Of a DNA stretch of 64,000 bases, positions 59,102 through 64,000 are shown one piece after another. The stretch is from Desulfacinum infernum DSM 9756 (GTDB taxonomy: Bacteria > Desulfobacterota > Syntrophobacteria > Syntrophobacterales > DSM-9756), in assembly GCF_900129305.1 (NCBI RefSeq), contig NZ_FQVB01000015.1, positions 38,763 through 102,762 on the forward strand. Direction: 5' to 3'. The position numbers were made by a program, and so were the translations under genes. Position 1 is the stretch's first letter; each line of letters starts with the position of its first letter. Below the pieces are notes generated by a model. It was not told the origin of the DNA, ran no database searches, and saw only the letters and a list, made by a program, of their open reading frames with translations.

Positions 59102-60790
59102 ATGAAAGAGAGGCTCACTCCCCGAACCGATGCGGAACAGGCCCACAACACGCCGGAAAGGACCGTGGATTACGACCTGCTGCTCCGGCGGCTGGAACGG
59201 CGCCTGCTGGAAGAATCGGATCCCGCGCCGGTCCTTCGGGTCCTGTCCCGACGTGAGCTGTGGGAAAGGCTTCCGCCCGAACAGGCCCTTCGCTGCGCCG
59301 GGCTCGCCCAGGCCGCCGGGGATGCGGACTTGAGCCTCCACATCCTGGAATGGCTGACCGAGCGGCACCCGACCTTTTCCGAAGCCTGGCGCCGGCGCGT
59401 GGCCCTTCTGGAAACCCTGGCCCGCACCGAACCCCAACGAAACGCCCCCGGGGATGGCGTTTCCCGTGCGCCGACGGTTCCGGCTTCGGCGCCCCAAAAG
59501 GAAGGCGGCCACTCGGCTCCTGATGAGACCCTGCTGCAGGAGCCCTTCTCGGAGCTTCGCCGGCGGGAGGAGGCCGTCGCGCGTTATCTCCGGCTGTTTC
59601 AGGGCCGGGAAGACTGCTTCGCCCGCCAGTGGGCGGATCGGTCCAAAGGGACCCAGGGCTACGTCCCCGTTCGGCGCCCCATGGAAGACCAGGACGTGTT
59701 GGATCATCTCCAGGGACGTCGCACCTACGGCATCTACCTGTTGCAAAAGGACAGCCGGGTGCGGTTGGGCGTTCTGGATGCGGACCTGGTATCCGCCCTG
59801 CGCTCCACGCCGCTCACCCCGCAGCAGCGGGATCTTCTCCGCCGGGAGCAGCGCTACCTGCTCACCCGCCTTCCCGAGCTGGGTCGGGAAGCGGGACTTC
59901 CCTGTCTGGCGGAGTTCAGCGGCGGCAAGGGTTTCCATTTCTGGTACTTTTTCCGGGACCCCGTGGAAGCGCACCTGGTGCGGGAGGCGCTGCACGTGCT
60001 GGCCGGCAGGATCCAGCCAGACCTTTCGTGCTTTCAGCTGGAGGTCTTCCCCAAGCAGGACCGTCTGGCGGGAAAGGGCCTGGGAAACCTGGTGAAGCTT
60101 CCCCTGGGCGTCCATCGGCTCACGGGCCGGCCTTCCTACTTTCTGCCGTCGCGCAACAGGAACTGGGAAGCCCAATTGGAACTCCTGCGTTCGGTCCGCC
60201 CGGTTTCCCGGGAAGCGCTGGCACGCCTGAAGACGCCCGGCGAATCCGCCGCCGTGGTGGTCCATCCCAAGCGGCGGCGCTGGGCGGAGGAATATCCGGA
60301 ATTGGCCGTGCTGGAAGAACGCTGCACCGCCCTGGGCCACATCCTGGTGGGGTGTCGTCGCTCGGGCACCCTCACGGTGCGGGAGGAGAAGATCCTTCTG
60401 GGAACCCTGGGCTTTCTTCCCCGGGCCCGCCATCTCCTCCACCACGTGTTCGGGCGGCTGCCCGAATACAATCCGCACTGGGTGGATTACCAGCTTTCGC
60501 GGCTGCGCGGCACCCCTCTCGGCTGCAAGAAGATCCACCGGCTCCTGGGCCTGGACGGCACCTACTGTCCCTTTCCCCAAGTGCCCCGCTATCCTCACCC
60601 GCTGCTGCACTGGCCCCGGTGGACGGAGCCCGACGCCGCGCCCAAGGGCGAGCGGGTGGAGAACCTGCAGGCCGCCCTGGACAACCTGAGGACGGCCCTG
60701 CGCATGGTGGAACGGTTCCTGGGACGCGAGGCGCCGGAACCCGACCCCGGGCCTCCCGCTGCCGGCGGCCGCCCGGAGGAAGGAAGTTGA
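59102..60790 (+). CDS. CRISPR-associated primase-polymerase (CAPP)
   Basis: 562 residues from ATG 59102; no strong ribosome site is seen. Residues 155-420 are an archaeo-eukaryotic primase core: RLGVLDADLV with the metal-binding D226-x-D228, and FSGGKGFHFWYFF at 272-284 with the conserved Ser/His motif. The C-terminal region has CKKIHRLLGLDGTYCPFP near residues 490-510, a PriCT-like cysteine arrangement. CAPP enzymes prime and extend DNA or RNA and occur beside cas1/cas2. Here it lies 105 bp upstream of cas1. It probably makes or repairs spacer precursors; the substrate is unknown. Confidence 0.82.
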   Translation: MKERLTPRTDAEQAHNTPERTVDYDLLLRRLERRLLEESDPAPVLRVLSRRELWERLPPEQALRCAGLAQAAGDADLSLHILEWLTERHPTFSEAWRRRVALLETLARTEPQRNAPGDGVSRAPTVPASAPQKEGGHSAPDETLLQEPFSELRRREEAVARYLRLFQGREDCFARQWADRSKGTQGYVPVRRPMEDQDVLDHLQGRRTYGIYLLQKDSRVRLGVLDADLVSALRSTPLTPQQRDLLRREQRYLLTRLPELGREAGLPCLAEFSGGKGFHFWYFFRDPVEAHLVREALHVLAGRIQPDLSCFQLEVFPKQDRLAGKGLGNLVKLPLGVHRLTGRPSYFLPSRNRNWEAQLELLRSVRPVSREALARLKTPGESAAVVVHPKRRRWAEEYPELAVLEERCTALGHILVGCRRSGTLTVREEKILLGTLGFLPRARHLLHHVFGRLPEYNPHWVDYQLSRLRGTPLGCKKIHRLLGLDGTYCPFPQVPRYPHPLLHWPRWTEPDAAPKGERVENLQAALDNLRTALRMVERFLGREAPEPDPGPPAAGGRPEEGS

Positions 60791-60895
60791 GGCACCCCGG
60801 GAACCATTCGTTCCCAAGGTGCGGCTCCGTCGGGCGGGCGTAAAGCCCGCCCCTGCGAAACGCGTGAACCCGCCGCCCTTTGTAGATAGGACACC

Positions 60896-61945
60896 ATGGA
60901 CCGCTACTACGTCTTGGAGCCCGGCACGTACGTGCGCAAGTCGGGAGAAAATCTGCTGATCATGAAGGGCCAAGAGGTGCGGGGCTCCATCCCCCTCGCC
61001 GGCCTGGATCAGCTGGTGCTGGTGGGGGCGTCCATGAGCGGCGCCGTCCTGAGCGAACTGGTGCGGCGTCGGGTGGAGACGGTGCTCCTGAGCCCCTGGG
61101 GGCGTTTCCGCGGCCGCCTGATTGTGGACGAGCACAAGCACGTGGCCCGCCGCAAGGCCCAGTACCTTCGGCTGAGCGACCCGGCGGAGGCCGCCCGCAT
61201 CGCGGGTCTCCTGGTGGCGGCCAAACTCCGAAACGCGGCCCGTTTTCTCCAGCGCCGCGGCACCCAATACGGGGACGAGTCCCTCAACCAGGCGGCCGCC
61301 CATCTGCAGGGTTTGGCGGAACTGGCCCAGCGCCAAAACGACTTGGAGCTCATTCGGGGGATCGAAGGCCGGGGAGCCAACCGCTATTTCAGTGTCTTCG
61401 GCCGTCTCATCCGCGTGGAGGGGTTTCCCTTCAACGGCCGGTCCCGACGCCCTCCCCTGGATGCCGTCAACGCGCTCTTGTCCTTCGTTTACACCCTTTT
61501 GACCAACGAGGTCCTCACGGCCGTAAAGATCGCCGGACTGGACCCCTACCTGGGAACGCTTCACGCCGAAGAGTACGGGCGTCCGTCCCTGGCCTGCGAT
61601 CTGGTGGAAGAATGGCGCACCTATCTGGGCGACCGCCTGGTGCTCACCCTCATCAACCGGCGGGTGATCCGCCCCGATGATTTCGTGTATCGGCCGGTGG
61701 AAAATCCCGACGGGGTGGACGAGGCCGATCTTCGCGCCAAACGCCCCGTGGAGATGAAGCCCCGGATCGCCCGGGCCTTCATCGACGCCTACGAGCGCTG
61801 GATGCAGACTCCCGCCGCCTGCCCCTTCACCGGCGCGGGGACGTCCTACCGGGGGATCCTCAGGTCCCAGGCGCGCCGTTTCCTGAAATTCCTCATGGGA
61901 GACGAGCCGGACTATCAACCCTTTCCCTGGCCCCGGATCGGCTGA
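60896..61945 (+). CDS. cas1: Cas1 integrase
   Basis: 349 residues from ATG 60896. The opening YYVLEPGTYVRKSGENLLI and the metal-site blocks EGRGANRYF (Glu), GTLHAEEYGRPSLACDLVEEWR (His and acidic residues) are all present. It integrates spacers at the leader end with Cas2. It lies between the primase-polymerase and cas2, 14 bp before the latter. Confidence 0.95.
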   Translation: MDRYYVLEPGTYVRKSGENLLIMKGQEVRGSIPLAGLDQLVLVGASMSGAVLSELVRRRVETVLLSPWGRFRGRLIVDEHKHVARRKAQYLRLSDPAEAARIAGLLVAAKLRNAARFLQRRGTQYGDESLNQAAAHLQGLAELAQRQNDLELIRGIEGRGANRYFSVFGRLIRVEGFPFNGRSRRPPLDAVNALLSFVYTLLTNEVLTAVKIAGLDPYLGTLHAEEYGRPSLACDLVEEWRTYLGDRLVLTLINRRVIRPDDFVYRPVENPDGVDEADLRAKRPVEMKPRIARAFIDAYERWMQTPAACPFTGAGTSYRGILRSQARRFLKFLMGDEPDYQPFPWPRIG

Positions 61946-61959
61946 AGGAGGTTCGTCCC

Positions 61960-62244
61960 ATGAAGCGGTTTTACGTGGTCTGCTTCGACATCAGCGACGA
62001 CCGGACCCGGTACCGGGTGGTCAAGGTACTCAAGGGCTACGGCTACCGGGTGCAGAAATCGGTTTTCGAGTGTCCCCAGCTCACGGAAAAACAACTCCTG
62101 ACGCTCATGGACCGCCTGGAGCGCCTCATCGACCTCACCACGGACACCGTCCGGTACTACCGGCAGTGCCGCGCCTGCCTGGACGATTTCGAACAGACGG
62201 GCATCGGGCAGCCGCCGGATGTGCGGGACTACGGAGTCTTGTGA
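61960..62244 (+). CDS. cas2: Cas2
   Basis: 94 residues behind AAGGAGG. FYVVCFDISDDRTRYRVVKVLKGYG is the Cas2 ferredoxin-like opening with the conserved Asp, and VQKSVFECPQLTEKQL follows. It forms the central dimer of the Cas1-Cas2 integrase. Confidence 0.95.
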   Translation: MKRFYVVCFDISDDRTRYRVVKVLKGYGYRVQKSVFECPQLTEKQLLTLMDRLERLIDLTTDTVRYYRQCRACLDDFEQTGIGQPPDVRDYGVL

Positions 62245-62319
62245 AGGGCCGATGAAAGGGGTAAAGGAGACGGCAATTCCTTGTTGCGAAACCAACCGGC
62301 GGAAAAAGGAGGACGATCC

Positions 62320-63639
62320 ATGGCCCGAGTTTTTCTCAGCACCCTGGGAACGAACAAGTATTTGCCCTGCCGCTACGAGATCGACGGCTGGACGTCGGCG
62401 CCCACCCCTTTCGTGCAGGAAGCCCTGATCGAGCATTTCTGCCGGGATTGGACCTCCGACGACCGGATCCTCATCTTCTGCACGGAAGAGGCCCGCAAGA
62501 AGAATTGGGAAGATGGAGAGAACTTCCCGGCGGGGCTCGGCCGCAGAATCCGAGATCTCCCGCTTGCCGCTCGCTGCGAGCGGGTGGCCGTTCCGGAGGG
62601 GCGGAACGAAAAGGAAATCATGGAGATCTTCATGACCCTCATGGATTCCCTTCGCCCGGAAGACCAGGTGCTCCTGGACATCACCCATTCTTTCCGCTCC
62701 CTGCCGCTCCTCAACGCCGTGGTGCTCAACTACGCCAAGGTTCTCAAGGGCATCGGCGTCATCGGAATCCATTACGGCGCCTTCGAGACCCTGGGGCCCC
62801 CCGACCAGGCCAAGGAGATCCCGGAGCAGGAACGCATCGCCCCCGTCTTCGATCTCTCGCCCTACGACACCCTGCTGGACTGGGCCCGGGCCGTGGACAT
62901 GTTCGAGACGGCGGGGCGCGCCGAGGCGCTTTCCCGCTTGGTGAACCGGGGCGTCGGGCCGCTCCTGGCCGACAAGAAAAACCGCAACCAGGTGGCCATG
63001 GATCTGGCCCAACTGGGCCGGTCCCTCGACTCCTTCAGCCTCAACCTCAGCGCCGTTCGCGGTCGGGAAATCGAAAAGATCCGGGGGCTGGGGGACCTGG
63101 TCGACGCCCTGGAGCGACAGGATATTCTTCCTCCCCTCTCCCCCCTGCTGGAGCGCATCCGGGAAAAGACCAAGGCCTTTGACGCCGAGGATCCCGAGGA
63201 CAAGGGATTCGCCGCTGTCCGCTGGTGCCTGGCCCACGACCTGGTTCCGCAGGCCTACATCCTCATGCGTGAGACCATCCTGAGCGGGTTGTGTCGCTTG
63301 GAAGGCCACGATCCGCTGGACGAGGACCTTCGGGAAGGTTTCTGGAACGGTCTTCTGAAGGTGGTTGCCGAGGGAAAGGGCGAGGAGGAGTGGAAAGGGG
63401 CCCTGGCGGAACGCCGGGAGGAAGCGAGAGTCTTGATCCGCGATCATGGGCCGGAGTTGAAGGAACTGGCCAGGGTCTATGAGGCGCTCCGCCCCAGGCG
63501 GAACGACTTCATGCACGGAGGATTCAAAAAACAGGCGGCGTCGGCCAAGAGCCTCGTGGATTACCTGCCCGGAGGGTTGGAGGCGCTGGAGCGCGCCTGG
63601 CAGGCCTACCGCGAAGCGCGCCTGTCACGGAAACGCTGA
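62320..63639 (+). CDS. csx1: Csx1-family CARF-HEPN ribonuclease (TIGR02221/Csx2-like)
   Basis: 439 residues from ATG 62320 behind AAGGAGG; the frame extends upstream but overlaps no site. The CARF domain begins RVFLSTLGTNKYLPCRYE and has DITHSFRSLPLLNAVVL, characteristic of the TIGR02221 (Csx2) branch. The C-terminal HEPN domain carries RRNDFMHGGF, the R-x4-H catalytic motif, near residue 400. It should degrade RNA when cyclic oligoadenylate binds. It is the last gene before the second leader. Confidence 0.88.
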   Translation: MARVFLSTLGTNKYLPCRYEIDGWTSAPTPFVQEALIEHFCRDWTSDDRILIFCTEEARKKNWEDGENFPAGLGRRIRDLPLAARCERVAVPEGRNEKEIMEIFMTLMDSLRPEDQVLLDITHSFRSLPLLNAVVLNYAKVLKGIGVIGIHYGAFETLGPPDQAKEIPEQERIAPVFDLSPYDTLLDWARAVDMFETAGRAEALSRLVNRGVGPLLADKKNRNQVAMDLAQLGRSLDSFSLNLSAVRGREIEKIRGLGDLVDALERQDILPPLSPLLERIREKTKAFDAEDPEDKGFAAVRWCLAHDLVPQAYILMRETILSGLCRLEGHDPLDEDLREGFWNGLLKVVAEGKGEEEWKGALAERREEARVLIRDHGPELKELARVYEALRPRRNDFMHGGFKKQAASAKSLVDYLPGGLEALERAWQAYREARLSRKR

Positions 63640-63800
63640 GGCGAGGCAATGGCACCTTGGGCGCACCGCAGGGCATCCTCCGGCAATCTGAAAGAGAACC
63701 GAAAATGAACGCGAATGGACGCCAATGCGAATGGGCGGGATGGGGGGGGCGTCAGGCACCTCCATGACATTTGAATGGAAACCGGCGATAAGGACCTGGC

Positions 63801-64000
63801 GCAGAGGACCTCCGGCCGATTCGGCTCAGATTCGCCAAGTTGTTGATTTTATTACAACGACGCAAAAGAGGTCCTCTGCAGCCAAACTCTTAGTCATTCC
63901 GGGCAGATACCAGATGGCTCCGGGACACCTGTTTACATTTTCAACACCCAAGGCCCTACCCTCACGGGAGGTGCTCTGCAGCGGCCCTCTGGGCCTAGAC
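63801..64000 (+). promoter_or_regulatory. Second CRISPR leader, running off the window
   Basis: It repeats the layout of leader 1: outer stem GCAGAGGACCTC/GAGGTCCTCTGC (63801-63812, 63868-63879) with 55 nt between, then AAACTC.TAGT, GGGCAGATA and the block ending CTAGAC at 64000. In leader 1 the repeat array begins 25 bases after the matching position, so an array should start near 64025, outside the window. Confidence 0.85.

Noticed and set aside
59087..61918. 943-codon open frame on the minus strand
   Set aside because: It is the antisense shadow of the primase-polymerase and cas1, caused by high GC; no family motif and no ribosome site.

Overview
The window looks like a GC-rich sulfate-reducing Desulfobacterota chromosome. 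The best taxonomic clue is the left end: a multihaem cytochrome, a molybdopterin-oxidoreductase-like subunit, a ferredoxin-type subunit and an NrfD-type membrane subunit in the order qrcA-qrcB-qrcC-qrcD. This is the menaquinone reductase complex of sulfate reducers. A Syntrophobacteria-like host (Desulfacinum/Desulfosoma/Syntrophobacter relatives) is my inference only.

Positions 1-23.8 kb are mostly housekeeping: qrc, two small membrane proteins, nadB, a HAD phosphatase, a large-type SRP RNA (about 273 nt with pairing ends), tRNA-Val(CAC), a TPR protein, an RluB-like pseudouridine synthase, trpS, an M50 protease, a DHH-CBS-tRNA nucleotidyltransferase fusion, xerD, a carboxyltransferase and biotin carboxylase with no visible biotin carrier domain, and tRNA-Trp(CCA). 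Intergenic regions carry a 160-bp MITE-like repeat with imperfect terminal inverted repeats (three copies in the window).

Positions 24.5-29.5 kb hold a tightly coupled four-gene minus-strand operon: a PemK-like protein, a sigma-like protein, a protein with an anti-sigma-like HxxxCxxC motif, and a Lon/RadA-like plus helical-repeat protein. I cannot match it to a named system. By parts it recalls CalpS/CalpT/CalpL, but no SAVED domain is apparent.

Positions 30-64 kb are a large type III CRISPR island. It starts with Csx20, a leader and a 15-repeat array, then an AbiEii-type toxin pair. Next comes Cad1 (CARF-adenosine deaminase) translationally coupled to a Nudix hydrolase. A type III-D-like operon follows on the minus strand (Card1-like CARF nuclease, GGDD Cas10 without HD domain, Cas7-like, Csx10, double Cas7-like, Csx19, TIGR03986-like RAMP), ending in a decayed CARF gene. 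A complete type III-A operon (cas6, cas10, csm2-5) lies upstream on the same strand, separated from it by an IS3 scar. Divergently transcribed are a CARF protein of APE2256 type, a TPR protein, a CRISPR-associated primase-polymerase, cas1, cas2 and a Csx1-type HEPN ribonuclease. The last 200 bases are a second copy of the leader, so a second array should begin about 25 bases past the window end.

How it should work together (inference): Cas6 processes crRNA for both complexes. Two GGDD Cas10 proteins make cyclic oligoadenylates. These feed Cad1 (ATP to ITP), Csx1 (RNA), the Card1-like protein and the APE2256-type protein. Csx20 may switch the signal off, and the Nudix enzyme may process the Cad1 product or the messenger. 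Signs of recent turnover include an exact 42-bp duplication in the III-D Cas10 palm, a CARF gene with two in-frame stops and a MITE truncation, and a shuffled IS3/Nudix-tail segment. Starts were chosen by Shine-Dalgarno sites and overlaps seen in the sequence; family names come from motif recognition, not searches.
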